From Andrena cerasifolii (Eukaryota > Arthropoda > Insecta > Hymenoptera > Andrenidae), in contig NC_135119.1 of NCBI RefSeq assembly GCF_050908995.1, positions 682,001 through 746,000 on the forward strand: 64,000 nt of DNA. Reading direction: 5' to 3'. The notes under the pieces are model-generated. The model did not search any database, was not told the origin of the DNA, and was given only the letters and a program-made list of their open reading frames with translations. This document shows positions 1-13,083 of this stretch, piece by piece (within the stretch, counting starts at the first letter, position 1; each line of letters starts with the position of its first letter). The position numbers were made by a program, and so were the translations under genes.

Positions 1-50
1 TGAATGTTGCTGAATTTTGCGGCGTGATTACCAGAATGACCCCTTAAGTA

Positions 51-647
51 GGGGAGACCGGGGCTAGTTGATACAGGGGACAAGTTGATACAGACGAATT
101 ATCTCGACACCGTATATGTATGTGTAGCTCCATTTTAGCGAGATATATGATGATTGTTGTTCAATTCTTTCCTACGACCCAGCGTACGTGTGTGTACATT
201 GACGTCAACAATCGTTTTTTAATTGTTTTCGTTTATACAGAGAAACAGTAAATAGTTTTGATACATCCCAATTGATCGTTGAACATTTTTTCATTCATTT
301 TGTACGTATTTTCTCAAGTTTTCGCTTACTATATGTTAAAGAGGAAGGACCCAAGTGTATTTTAGCATATTTGTTATTAAGTAATTAATTAAATAAAAAA
401 TGAAAAAAATTGAAAACAGAATAACGTATCAACTAGCCCCGCACTGGGGTAAATTGATACATTTTACCTTCGTCAAAATAACATTTTTTCATTCATTTTG
501 AATGTATTTTCTAAACTTTTCATTTACAATATATTAAAGAGGAAAGACCCAAGTGTATTTTGGCATATTTGTTATCAAGTAATTAATTCAAACAAAAATG
601 AAAAAAATTGAAAACTGAAAAACGTATCAACTAGCCCCGGTCTCCCC
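51..647. mobile_element. TA-flanked GGGG-end MITE (element A)
   Basis: The ends are a perfect inverted repeat: GGGGAGACCGGGGCTAGTTG at the left continues to GATAC, and its reverse complement closes the right end. Each end is flanked by TA, which fits a TA target duplication as made by the Tc1/mariner/pogo superfamily. The phrase CTAGTTGATAC recurs inside, beside 'CCCCGCACTGGGG'. No transposase ORF is present, so this is a non-autonomous copy. The same ends, differing only inside the phrase, bound the element at 54097-55122. The 8-bp flanks do not match well, which argues against a hAT origin. Confidence 0.8.
283..638. repeat. Tandem duplication inside element A
   Basis: Two diverged direct copies of a 158-base segment lie at 283-440 and 481-638, offset 198 bases. 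Each begins ACATTTTTTCATTCATTTTG and ends with the AACGTATCAACTAGCCCC phrase. The right end of the element therefore occurs twice: once internally, once as the true terminus. Confidence 0.75.
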
Positions 648-651
648 TACC

Positions 652-2175
652 TATAATAACAACGAAAGAATCATCCAAATCGGTCCACGCGTTACAAAGT
701 TGTGCGCGAACATACATTACAACTGGAATTCTAGATAATTCTAGAGTATCTAGATAATAATACAAAAAATTAAAATGGTACCACCGGTTCTTCATACTCT
801 TTCAAATAAAAAAAGAATCATCGAAATCGGTGCACCTATGCGGATGTTGTGGCTGAACACACATAAAATAAATAAACATACGTATCGAATTGAGTAACCT
901 CCTACTTTCTGAAGTCGGTTAATAAAAACTCTGTTATCCAAATAGAGTAGTGAAACTACTTAGCTATGAATCTTTCTTACGAACCGCCGAATTTCTTTGA
1001 AATTTTGCGTAACCTTCAGCAATACTTACTCGTTCCTCTGGCGTTCCCAGAAGTTCGCCAATTCTGATTAGTGGACGATTATCGTTTAAGCAGTTTGATG
1101 TTGCACACCACACGAGCGATTCCCATTCACTTGATTTACACCCTCGAACCTCTCCCAAAACCATGCGCACCTCAATGGCGTAAAAGGGACATCGACTGTG
1201 TCCTGTAGGTAGTGTATTCTCCCTTCATTCTGGGTCTAATCCAAATTTCAAAGCTTCACATTACCCTTTGAGGCGATCGTCCAGCCTTCGCTGTGTCACG
1301 TCCCGTCGCGTCGACTTCCAGCACTATTTCTGCAACCGTGTGTTCATAAGATGCCTTACCCTGGATTTTAAGTGCGCGCGCGAAATAACAGTTTGCGCTA
1401 ACAATTGACCCTGCAAATGCCAGGAGTGAAGCATTTGGGAAGAAGATCGGGTGTTCCCTGGTTCTTGTCTCTTCCTAAACCCATGAAACTTGGGCCTTGC
1501 TTACCTATTCGCACCAGCGCGGCGGGGTGCGAACATCCTACATAGAGAAAGTTTTTACGCTGAGTTATGTGTGCACATACGTTCGTGTTCACCTTGGTGT
1601 GGATCCGGTGTAACAGATAATAGCTCATTGGTTCTCGTGTCCAACCAGAGGTACATATCTCCTCTTTCCATATTACCATGTATTATACCTACAGATTTCT
1701 GGCAAACTACGAATATTCCTATCCACCGTCTCTCCTCCTCCCCCTCCCTTTCCTCTTTATCATCTCGTTTGTGCTCTGGGTAAGGTTTTCACCCTCAAAG
1801 GCCTCGCTCCACGTAGTCAGGGGATTACGATGTACAGGTTCTACGTCGAGTTAGAATTTAGTGACACGAATGGGACTATGTGTATGGGGGTTTATTGAAT
1901 GAAGCTGTATTAAATTCTGTATCATTTCTACCCGGCCAGAACCCAGCTATTTAGATGAAGCAACTCGAGGAAAGAGAACAGAAGCTGATTAACGCTAGAT
2001 CAGCTTCGCAGTTACGGCGGTACAATATTTCGGTTTGCCTATAGTTTCAACGGGCGCATTAAACATTTTTTAGTAACCGACAAATTTTTGTTACTTATTT
2101 TAGTTAGAGAGAAAGGGATTTGGACTTTGATTGAAATTAATGAGGCGCCAATTATCAGATTTAGGAAGTCGCAAC
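652..2175. other. Non-coding stretch
   Basis: I see no gene here. The open frames (for example 1398-1679 and 1490-1783) overlap each other on opposite strands, have no recognisable domain, and look like chance frames. A CT-rich run lies around 1728-1760. Confidence 0.5.
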
Positions 2176-2935
2176 TAGTGTTCCTGATTTCTCCATATTT
2201 TTTTGTTTCTCGAGAAATTAGAAATGAGATCATGTTTCTTGAGAATTCTCGAGAAATTGAAAAAAATATTGCAAAAATTATATTTTTGGATTAATGTTGA
2301 TAATATTTATCAAAAACACAAGAAAACTTTAACTAAATCATTGTTCCTGTCTAATTTATACAAAACTTGTGTAAATGAAAAAATAGATATTACATATAAT
2401 TAGTAAATTTATTTATTTAATACAAAATTTGTACAAAGCGAAACATTACTTTTTCGTTTTAAAATTTATTTTTAAATAGCACAATGCGTCTAATGTAGCG
2501 TCAGCGAATCTATTTCTTTTTTGTGGCAAAATCTGTTACTGTTATATTTTGACGTTTTTTATATATCTACCTTGGCTGTTAAATGAAAAAAATTCGTCTT
2601 TTGACCCTTTTGGACAAAAATTTGGAATTTTATACGGGGTACAACAGTCTTATCTCCTCTTTTCTATATTTCTTCTTTAACAGCCGCGAGAAACTCATTA
2701 GGTACTTAATTCAGTATACAATTTTTCTAAATTTTTAAATAAGAATTTAAGAGCACCTTCAGCAGTTAATAATATCGAGTCTTCTGTACTGTGATTTTCT
2801 ATTGGAATTCATATAGGTTCTAATGTTATTAATAAGATGTATTATAAATTGCAGATGTGTTTATTTACGAAAATAAATGAGATTTATAATATTTTTCCTA
2901 GACTTAAGTTTCTCGAGAAATTATAGAATTCCAAA
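2176..2935. mobile_element. hAT-type MITE, TAGTGTTCC family, right end lost
   Basis: The left terminus TAGTGTTCCTGATTTCT opens an element also found complete at 34989-35833 (inverted) and 40041-40809. The body carries many TTTCTCGAGAAA palindromes and shared stretches such as the one ending GACAGGAA/TTCCTGTC. Similarity stops near 2925-2940, just after TTAAGTTTCTCGAGAAAT, so the terminal 60 or so bases of the right end are missing and no target duplication can be read. It has no coding capacity. Confidence 0.7.
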
Positions 2936-4839
2936 CAATTTAAGATTGATAAAAATTAATTTTTAAAAAATTTTACACAATATACAAGATTAGCTTACTC
3001 ATACGAATTGTATGTAATTGAATTCTAAATTATCTTCACAAAGTTTAGCTTACAGATTAATTCATACATATATATAATTAATTCCATACTACCGTTTCTG
3101 TAATTAGATAAGTACTATAGGTGTGCCTACTTCCGAAATATTTTCACTGAAAATTATAATTAGCTGGTTATGAAACGTTTGAACGTAGTACCTACCAAGC
3201 AAATTGTTGTCCCTATTCCTTAGAATTGCAAATTTGCATTTCTATTGTAATCGTTGTGTAACAAGATACACAATCCTCGTTATTCCGTTCTGCAGCAGTT
3301 CCATCCATGTGCTTACTAACGACTCCAGATACCTACATTAGCGTGAGTGGGGGAAACTGCACCCTTTATGGCTAATGCTAACACGACGCTGCAGGCACGT
3401 ACCTATGGAAAGACACTTATGCTCGATCGAGCGACAAAAAGATCCGCGCCGATGACACGAAATATTCTCCGCCTGCTCCCACGGTATTTTTTTCCGCGGA
3501 GGAGAAAAATCCCATGTCAGTTAACGCACCAACGCCCGCAGATCCATAATGTAACCCCCCACCGGCCCTGGTAAACCTGAATTTATTAACACTCGAAACG
3601 ACGGGGGGGGATTTGCTAAACGGTTTTCAATTTGTACATTAACGCTGCCAGGACACATGCTCGACAGATTTCGCGGCGTATCTTCGTGTATGTATTCCGC
3701 GAACGAGTGTATTTCATTTCTTATTTCAGGGTTTTATACGAGGCAGTTCTTCTTTATCGCGGTCTGCCTCTGGAGTATCGCCTATAAAATTTAAATTCGA
3801 CGGCTGCTTCGATTTTATTGCCAGTTCTGGTAATTGAATGAGGGGGAAAGTAGATCAGCAAACGTTCGAGTTTGCTGCTATATTTTCCCTTTCCTTCGGA
3901 CTGGGAGGCAGTAAGTTTTTTCGCAGTACGCGCGCGCGTGCGTTCAGCTGACTACCCGTGTATTATTTGGGTATTCGACATGGTGTTGATATTAATATTC
4001 GTGAATTATTTGTTTAAACTACGGGTGAGACGGTACAGATAATATATATGTTTGTTCTGAGAGTTTTAACTCGTAGTTTCTTACTATTTTTCGCTTTACA
4101 GTGGAGCAGCTTCTGGTAGGAGGGTGTATAAAGCATTACGGGAACACTTGCCGTGGCTGCACGTATTTAAGGGCTACGTTTTAGTGGATGGATCGAAGTA
4201 TGTATAACTACACTGAACAATAACGAGGTTTGTAGACGAAGTCAAGTAGAGGAGGTGGGAAACAGGGTAGGTACTGGATGGGAGTCCATTGATGGCTAGA
4301 CATCTACATAGATAGATATCTATAATAAGAATGTCTCGGTACTACATATCTATTTTATTATACAATGAAAGACCAAACTTGGAATCTAGTGGAAGCTGTA
4401 TAATCCCACGCAACTCGTGCTTTAGAATAAAGGCGTCAACAGCTCCACCCATTTTTACATCTTTTGCTTGTGCATGCGCACTGGAGATCTCGCTATTAAT
4501 GGACCCAGTATAAACACATGGAGGTCTCTATATTTAACATTTGCTTCCATATTTTATCTACAAACCTCGTTTCCTGCTCTACAGGATCTCCACAAAATCT
4601 TGAGATAGAGAGATTCGCTTTAATCGCTTCCAAATCGTAATAAATGGCACATCTCATAAATATGCTCGCAAAGATAAATTCAGTTTCCCAATAGCGAAAT
4701 GAAAACCGTGGGCAGGTAAGATTAAAACACATTCGCAGTCGTTTGCGACAGTAACGTTTTCGATTCTTTTCCGATACAGGAGTCTCATCTAAAATAAAAA
4801 GTACAAAGACATTGGTGGGATGAAAAATGTAGTATCCAC
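2936..4839. other. Non-coding stretch
   Basis: I see no supported gene or repeat. It is AT-rich up to about 3200 and more mixed in composition after that. Short frames at 3347-3574 and 4331-4513 have no recognisable motif. Confidence 0.5.
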
Positions 4840-5720
4840 GGTAGAAAACGGCGTCGTCCTTGCGGCAAGGATATTCGGATGCATCGCACAGGACGGTCGT
4901 AATTTCCCGGGTAAGCTCCGGCAAATTAGCTCGGGGCATACGTTACCCTCGCTTTTGTTGTCCTTCCTCGCCCCCCCGGCCTCCAACTGAGTAGAAAGCT
5001 CCGGTCCCCCCTCTCCTGAAAACTCAGATTCCCTGGTAGCGAACAACCCTTCCTTCGACTTTTTCCAGCGATAGCGTGTGTCCAAAGCGCGCGCGCCGTG
5101 CAAGCGCGTACATCCACCCCCGCGCGCGGATACAGTGTGGCTAGCGTACGACAGAGCCGAGAAAAGGGGGAAGCTCGCCGCTTTGGAAAAGCTCCGGGAT
5201 GAGAAAAGAGAGCGGTGCAAGCCGTTAGGGGTGGCTTCCAGGAGGAACTACCCTCCGCGCAGAGGGACAAGAGGGACGCCTCGCCTCCCTGCTTCGATGG
5301 GAAAGCTCCTCCGGTTGCAGGAGGCGTGAGCTGCGAAAGCTCCGCCTGCAAGCTTCATAGAACACGCCCAGGCAGCGTAGCTTTGCCACCCACCGCTGGC
5401 AATCCTGGAAAACAGTTCGACCAGCCGTGTCACCGGCGAGACTTCCGGCAGTAACCCCTCCACGGTTAAACGGGAGCCGTAGTCCTTCCATCCGTGATCC
5501 ATCCCCTGCTTTCCTCCTCTCGCTCCGCTCCTTCCACCTCCTCATCCTCATCCTCTTCCTCTTCCTCTCTCTTTCCCACTTTGAACTTCTCCTCCGGCCT
5601 CCTCCCCCTAAGTTTCAACTTCGGTCCGCTCTGCACACAGATTGCATCCGTAGCATCCGCGGATGCAATCATTACCCCGCTACCAGCCTCCGCTCCTCTT
5701 ACGGGGAAGACGCTGAATGT
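4840..5720. promoter_or_regulatory. GC/CpG-rich island, possible promoter or exon
   Basis: This block is clearly richer in G+C and CpG than its flanks (runs such as GCGCGCGCCGTG near 5090). It contains a CT-rich low-complexity tract at about 5515-5580. Many overlapping frames are open on both strands here, as expected from GC-rich DNA lacking stop codons, so none is called a gene. In a CpG-rich insect genome this could be a promoter or untranslated first exon. I cannot place a transcription start. Confidence 0.3.
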
Positions 5721-6981
5721 GTATACACCAACGCTGGTTAGTTTGTACATGTTGTACGTGTGTTCGTCGTTTGTATTGGCAGACCTGGTTCGAAGAGTGC
5801 ACTGTTCAGGCAAAGGTTGGGAAAGTTTGAGGTAAAGCCTCGTAGATGCTTTATTAGCTTCAGGGTTGCGATCGGGAACCTCGGGTTACCATGGGAAATA
5901 TAAGTAGTGCCAGGGAATAATATTGGAAAACTGCATTCAGAACTGAAGATCTTTATTTTTGTATACCTGGGTAAGAATTTTTGGGTCATCCGGACTGGAT
6001 TATTTAAACATTCGAATGTTTTTTTTTTATTATCAGATGTTTGCCCTCTGTAAATAATTAAATATTGCCAAGTGCAGATAATTCGTCAAAGTATCAGTTC
6101 AGCTGAAATCTCTGGTTTAGTGTTAGTATACTGCTGTATTGAAACATATGTATCTATGTACTAAAATGTGAATACCATGATTAAGGCATTCTCTTAAACT
6201 GAAAATATTATTCTTCAAAGAATGCTGTAGCAAGTGCGGTTTCCACCATCGAAAACAGTAATGGGGCCACTGAATGCACTGCAGCAGACAACTTTGGAAC
6301 ACATTCATGAACTAGAATTTGTTTGCAAATATTCCTACCGTATAAGTAGGTACACACTACAACCTCGCTGATACGAATATTCTAAATTTACCCTGAATTA
6401 ATGTGGGAAAATTAGACAACTCAATTAACATTTCGTTGCTCGTTTATAACTTGTTATAGGTGTCAATTTTTCCTGAAGCAAACCATAATGGAAAATATGA
6501 ACTAACACGCTTAGTATTCCAAAATATATAGCAAATCTGTATTTGACCAATTATTGAATATAATTATTCTATGCGTCTAATTTTTCATATGCAAAAATAT
6601 AACGTGACATTTTACGGAAGCAGTTAACTTTAAACTTCGCTTGTTATACGACTACGTTTGACACATACTTGTGGCCATTTTTATTCATTTTCCTGTCAAT
6701 TTGACTTTGTAATTAATTAAAAATATGTTTGATTACAAAGACCGTTTGATTACTTATATCGACGAGATTATGGAAACAGTAGGCAAAATAAATTCTTGAC
6801 TTTCAAAAATAAACGATTCGGAAAGCATCGTGGTATCTGCCAACCTTGTCTAAAATTGAATTTTAGTTACAGATATATGCAAATAAATAGTTCCGTGACA
6901 AGATTCGGTTCAGGCGTAGGTAGTAGGTATTCAGAATTCGGATAGAATTGCATCATACCTAGGTTCCGTTTAATATTGATT
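5721..6981. other. Non-coding stretch
   Basis: AT-rich sequence without a gene or repeat that I can support. Confidence 0.5.
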
Positions 6982-6985
6982 TTAA

Positions 6986-7339
6986 CCCTCCGTGGTCACA
7001 CCTTATAATCACAAGTTGGTCACACAGGGTTCACTGTACCCCAGAGTCACTTCTTGAGTTACCATTTTCGTATTTTTGAATCTTTTAACTTTTCAGTGAT
7101 AATTGTACTTTCGCAATACTTATACATCCATGGTCTAAAAGTCTTTTTCTAGAAATGTAAATTTTGATATGCTAAAATTTGTAGTCGAAAATAAGCGATT
7201 TTCCACGGTTGTGGGAAAAAATTTATTTTTTTTATATTTTTTTTCTAGCGATAAATCCCCTTTGGAAGTCGTAAAGGCACGACATTTTAACTCGAAAATT
7301 ATTCTTGGGGTACGATACACCCCGTGTGACCACGAAGGG
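6986..7339. mobile_element. TTAA-flanked piggyBac-like MITE
   Basis: The element is flanked by TTAA at 6982-6985 and 7340-7343. Its ends are inverted repeats: CCCTCCGTGGTCACAC on the left and GTGTGACCACGAAGGG on the right. A TTAA target and termini beginning CCC are established hallmarks of piggyBac-type elements. The phrase GGTCACAC recurs inside near 7016. It has no transposase frame; the overlapping open frames at 7135-7429 are palindrome shadows. A related element lies at 37536-37972. Confidence 0.8.
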
Positions 7340-7343
7340 TTAA

Positions 7344-9976
7344 CCAACTCCGAATGTTATCGACTTACTTTTAGTTTGCAAGTGACAATGATAAGTTTGT
7401 TAGTAGCAACGAATTTATGGAGAGGATGAAACAGATTAAGAGTCTTTCTGTCGGGACTATGAAGACCCATCTCTTATTCGCATGATCGATGTGCACAATC
7501 GGATTGGAAAAGTGTAGAATGTTGTATCAGCGAACGAAATCTCCCAGTTTTCCCAATCTGTCACGAGGAATTTGCCTGAGAGAAGATTTGCGGCTGAGTT
7601 CGAGCCGATATGTGGTAAGGTGTGCAAGATATCACCTGCTTTACGCGGGTATAAAAGCATCGGGCGTTTCCATTATCTCGCGTCAAGTCAAAACCAGCGC
7701 GTTTCAAGCAGAATAGGCCACGTAAAGGTAAACGAATTCACAGTGATTAAATCAAATAAATGTCACCGATTTTAAAAACCGAATTACCTACTTCCCACCC
7801 ACTTTCCAATAAGCCCTACCGCGCGTCGATTAAAAAATATTGCACATACCTATACCTATTGTGCTTTTATTCCGATAAACGTGACAAGGGAAAAAGGAAG
7901 TCGCTCCACCATAGCCATGGAATAGAATGTTGAATGGCAGATGTCACGTGATTAACGGATTAACTGACGAGCACTCTGCTTTATCCTCGGATTATCTAGT
8001 CTAATACCGTGGCGCTATTGGAGCTCGCTGAGATTAAACTGACCGCCCGATCTGACTGATCAGCTTTTTCCGTTCGCATAAATCGCTATCAATAACGTCG
8101 GTGGCAATCTGGGTTAGACGACTTTTGCCGTTTCATTTAACTGAATATAAAGTACGGATCCGGGCACGTGCATTCAACGCGTCACTTGATAAATGGGACG
8201 TCTCCGTAAAATGGAAACGTGAAATAACACCGAATTTAAACAGTGAAAATGAAATTGTATAGTTGACCCAGTTCCGAACGGGGATCCTTATTATAATGCC
8301 TATACCGGAAACCAGAACTAGATTTATATTATACCGTGTCATTTGTTAAAAATCTTGAGCAATTATCGGTGCCATCGTCTTGACCTTTCAGCCGAACAAA
8401 CCATTTATGAACTATCAATTTTCATTAAGCACATATTTTTAACAGTGCCTACATTGTTAACAACTCTCCATTTGTATATTTCGTATAAACATATACTTAT
8501 TGTTAGTTTAATTTCTCGCGTGAAGAATTTAAAGAAACAGTATTGTATTATCTAGGATCAAACTAAACTACAGAATAATTAGATTTTCACAGCAAGGTTT
8601 GTGTAACTCTTAAGAACATAGTTACCTATGTACCTACAGTTTTATTTGCACAGGTATCTGCAGACGTGCATTTATATTTGTAATGTTTATAACATGTCTT
8701 CTTCATAGATAGTGCGCAAGCTTCATTGCAAACCTTTCCATATTGAAGTCAACTATTACCATTTTTCTCGTTTTCATGCAGCTTTCAGTGCATCAAACCG
8801 TTTTGTCCCTTTGGCTTATTTCTTTAGATATCCTGTTACTTCTCGTTTGCAAATAAATCAAAGTATTGAGAATTATTAGGTCAAATGAGATCAATTAGAA
8901 AAATAACAGGCTTAATGAATATTTCTATTTCCCACGTTCTGCAAACGAGGCTGCACATCCCGAGGGTGTTAAAAAAATATTCAAGTGATTTAAGGCAAAT
9001 AATTCCCACTGATGACAAGATAAGTGAAAAATGTTTAATAAATATAGGTCCAGAAATCAAGCTTGTCAAAGTTAAAAGTGATTTTCAATGTCGACAATGC
9101 AAGTGATTTGTCATACATGGGAAGCACGTCTCCCATTTCTTCATTTGAATAGTAAGCAGGCATTATTAAATTCAATCTGTACAATCACTGAATAAGTGCG
9201 CAATTAGTGATCTCGAAGACGAATGACCAACTGAGGGGTGTTGTCGAAGCAAACGGTAAGGTAATCCTTCGTTATGGAATGTGTGAGGTGAATGTCCCAA
9301 TTTTCTGCTCATTTCAGAGGTAACTCGTCATAAAGAAGGTGTAAAAAATTTGTTTGTGATGAAAATTTGCAGAGTAATTGATTCAATCTTTAATAATAAA
9401 TCAACCAATTCAAAAACTATTTAAGAAAGATATTTCAAGATGTTTAACTATTAGTAATTTGTAATTAAATATATAATGCTCTAAATGTTCGTATTTCTGC
9501 TCATGAGAAATAGCTATGTATGTATTGCCCGAAGCTCGTGCAACACTCGCGTAAATATTTAAATAATTTAGAATTATTTTGTTGCGACTATAGTACAAAC
9601 GCAACGCATATAATAATAAGAAAAATATGAAAAAATCAGAAATTGGGACATTCACCTTACAAACGTTGAAGATGGACATATAACCACTATTTGTAAAAAT
9701 CGAAATAAGAATGGAAGTATTAAGATCATGTTTGCACACGTACACGTTTTTTCATTACCAACACCAAAAATCCGAAGCCAGAATTATCCAAAGCGTGATC
9801 TATGATGAACATAAGTCCCGGGTAGTGACATTAGCTTTGTTTCAGGCAGGCGCCCTTTATTATAGATTGGCATTTCATTTGCGTCACATATTTCCGGTAA
9901 GAGTGGTGCAGTGAAAATGTATGCGTCTGTTTAACTAACATCAGAAACAATAAGATCTTTTGGGATTATTTCACAT
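7344..9976. other. Non-coding stretch
   Basis: I see no supported gene. Short frames (for example 8133-8342, 8885-9106, 9410-9745) carry no recognisable domain and lie in AT-rich DNA. Confidence 0.5.
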
Positions 9977-9980
9977 TTAA

Positions 9981-10081
9981 ATCCGGGAATCCACCTGGAA
10001 GCTAAGCTAGTTGTAAGCTATGCTATGCTACGTGTTAAAAAATCAGCTTCAATACCGTTAGTTTCCAGGTGGATTCCCGGC
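9981..10081. mobile_element. Small TTAA-flanked palindromic MITE
   Basis: About 100 bases between TTAA (9977-9980) and TTAA (10082-10085). The ends are inverted repeats, CCGGGAATCCACCTGGAA on the left and TTCCAGGTGGATTCCCGG on the right. The middle is a run of GCTAAGCTAG/GCTATGCTA-like repeats. It is too short to encode anything. Confidence 0.75.
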
Positions 10082-10085
10082 TTAA

Positions 10086-11464
10086 GAGTTTGTTGGTATT
10101 TTGATAAAAAATGTCTTTAGTTATAATTTACGCAGTACCTGCTACGCAAAGCGATAGAAGTTATATCCTACATCCCACTACTGCCCGAGAGACCGGCGGG
10201 TGGGGAGGGGAGACTGTCAATACAGCAGTACCAACACTGTGACGATGCCATTCGTAATCAGTTCATGATTTAACAGCCTTCGGAGTAAAAGATTTACCAT
10301 ATGTCGGATAGCAAAGGTTAGGGTACATCATTTTTAAAAAAAATATTACTTTTGTATATTAGATTTGCAAACAGTTACTGACGATAGTAATTTGTAGCGA
10401 TAAAAATGATTGTTCCATCGTAGCAGCGTCATGAGAGAAGTAGAATGAAACTCTTTAACCGATAATTCAATATCAATTCGTGACCTATAATATTTTAGAT
10501 GGACCCCGGCATGGAGACAAGTATTTCATTTATACTTCGTAGACGAATAGTTTTATTTCTAAGCGTAAATATAGATTTGGTTGTGTGTGGAAATACTTAA
10601 TTTGGGGACTGTTTCTTATCGATTGAATAATAAAGTGATATTTTCATACAAGGCAACGCTAATTATACCTATCCTAATTAAAGCTCACTGTGTTTATACT
10701 GAAAATGTATCACCGTGTATATTTATATGTGAATAAAACACATTAACTCGCCTTACCTTAGGAATAGTAGAAACATATTTTGTACAAAAAAAGATTTTGC
10801 ATTATATACTACTAAGATTAATTAACTGATGTAATAAATCGATGTAATAAAATAGGTTGTAATAAATCGTGACTAATAAACAGCATAGAGTTTCGGATTG
10901 GTAAAACAATTAGCAACTACACTGCCCTCCTTGGTTAAAATGTCCCATCCAGCATTTCGAAACATCCAAAGAAACTTTTATCATTTTTTTTGCGCCGACC
11001 TTCTGACAAAATAAATAAATTTAAACTGTTTTTAGATCAGTACGAAGCGTGCCGGGTTTGCTAACTTTACTTAAAAGGTAAAAGACGCGTGGAACTTGAA
11101 ATATTCCAATATTTCTTGAGAAATGGAAAAATGCAAGATTGGACATTTTAATTAAGGAGAACAGTAGGTACAGACAGTCAAAGCTCTAACATAACTGCAG
11201 CCATCGCTAGAAGTAGAAGTAAAACTATTGATATCTATACACACAGTCACGGCGTGGCGCTGGCGTCGCACAGTTGAGGATCATCGCCAAACCTTAATTT
11301 TGGCCCCAGGAGTACCGCTGCTAGTAAAGCAAGAAAGTTAAATAGCCAAAAACCTAAAGCTTCCCGAAAATGATCTATTAATTCCTGAATAATAACAAAC
11401 TAATTTAGTAATTTATATTACTTTACATGCCACTTACTACGTCGTAGGACATTTTCATGATGTA
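10086..11464. other. Non-coding stretch
   Basis: AT-rich sequence with no gene or repeat I can support. Confidence 0.5.
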
Positions 11465-11467
11465 TTA

Positions 11468-12027
11468 CACTAGTTTACACTGAAAACATACATTTGATGA
11501 GACGTGACTTTTCTTATGTATTTTCTCCCGCTGATTTCGAAAATCAAGGTTAAATTTTTTTTATGAAACAGTTTTTAAGATATTGTGATTTTTAAAATTT
11601 TGTACCTCTTCACGGAAAAATAGAAACCGATAAAATATCGTCCGATTTCTTTTCATATGCGTGAAGCTGTTACTTTTACGCAAAAAATAACACCAACCAG
11701 AAGTAAATCGACCGAAAAATGACAAAGTTATTAGCGATTGAGTGAATAAATCCAAATCCCACATTTTGACAAGTAACCAACTAAAGATATATACATATTT
11801 GTTCGTCATTTCAGTGTCTTTCATTTGGTACCAAGAACGACCAAATCGGGCACATCTAGCTCCAGATATGGTTTTTAAAGTGAAAAGAAGTAAAAAAATT
11901 GAAAAAAAGCACATCTTAAAAACTGTTCCATAACAATTTTTTTAACCTTGATTTTCGAATTCAGCGGGAGAAAATCCATAAGAGAAGTCACCTCTCATCA
12001 AATGTACATTTTCAGTGTAAACTAGTG
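11468..12027. mobile_element. CACTA-type foldback element
   Basis: The element begins CACTAGTTTACACTG and ends CAGTGTAAACTAGTG, with inverted arms of about 115 bases (11468-11583 and 11912-12027). Both sides are flanked by TTA (11465-11467 and 12028-12030). CACTA termini with a 2-3 bp target duplication are the defining features of the CACTA/EnSpm superfamily. It has no transposase. The frames at 11561-11914 and 11742-11933 run through the loop and are not credible genes. Confidence 0.7.
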
Positions 12028-12399
12028 TTATCAGTGGAAATAGTATTTGCAATTATTATAAGAATAATTCACTGATTCCCAATCACTAATTTTAGTATTC
12101 GCTACTAAAACGTAAATTAAATTACTCACGCATTAAATACCTAATAAACTAATAATTAAGTGAAATTGATTCAGTGAAATTGATTCATTTAAACAGAATA
12201 TCGTGAACGTCAACATTCATATGGTTACAACTGCATTCTCGTCTGTCAGTAAAAGGGCTAACACAGATTTCCCGACGAATTTTTAATCACGCTCGTGCAA
12301 CGTCACTTTGTACAGAGGCTAAATACAAATACTTAGCAGACCCCTAACTTGCAGAACTTTAAATTACCTTTACCGATGCTTAGGGGGTCCGGATACGGC

Positions 12400-13050
12400 G
12401 GAACTTGGACTATCTTTCTGCTGATATCGTAGTGCTATCAGACGCGTCGACTCCCTGCGTTTGACGTTCTCATTCGAGCGCGACGCGTCAAAAGCAAAAG
12501 AGAGCTGACGCGAGTGAATGGGCGCGGAGTGATTCGAGGCTCCTTAGTTCTAGGAAAAGAAAATCACAATCGAAGTAGCTGCATCGAGGGGGCGCGATCG
12601 AAATCCTTACTCTCTCTTCCTCCAGAGAAAACCTCCGCGGGAAGCGTGTCGCTGGTACCCAGGTGCGACTGTGTGCCTGAATCTTATCTCTAGACACACC
12701 CCTAGAACGCGAAGTGGGAGTCGAATTGCGGCGAGGGAAAGACTAAGGTGACTCGAAGCGAAAACAGAGAGGGAGAGAGAGGATGGGCGAGTATAGACGA
12801 CGGATGAAAGGGGGTGGACAGACGTTGGGCCCGAGGGGTATCGAGAACCGTGGGGGGAAACCAAAGAGGGCGACAGATACAGAGGAACTTAAAGGAAACA
12901 CGGGAGGGAAAATAAAGGAGACGATGGAGGATCGGAAGGAAAAGGGCCAGGTGAATGAGTAGCGAGGTAGGAGGACAGAGAAGACGAAAAGAGGATCAGA
13001 GAGATGACGAGAGAGAGAGGAAGAGTGGGCGAGAGGGAGGGGGGAGCGAC

Positions 13051-13083
<33 letters not shown>

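Noticed and set aside
4496..4939. 147-codon minus-strand frame
   Set aside because: No recognisable domain, and overlaps another frame on the same strand. Length is compatible with chance.
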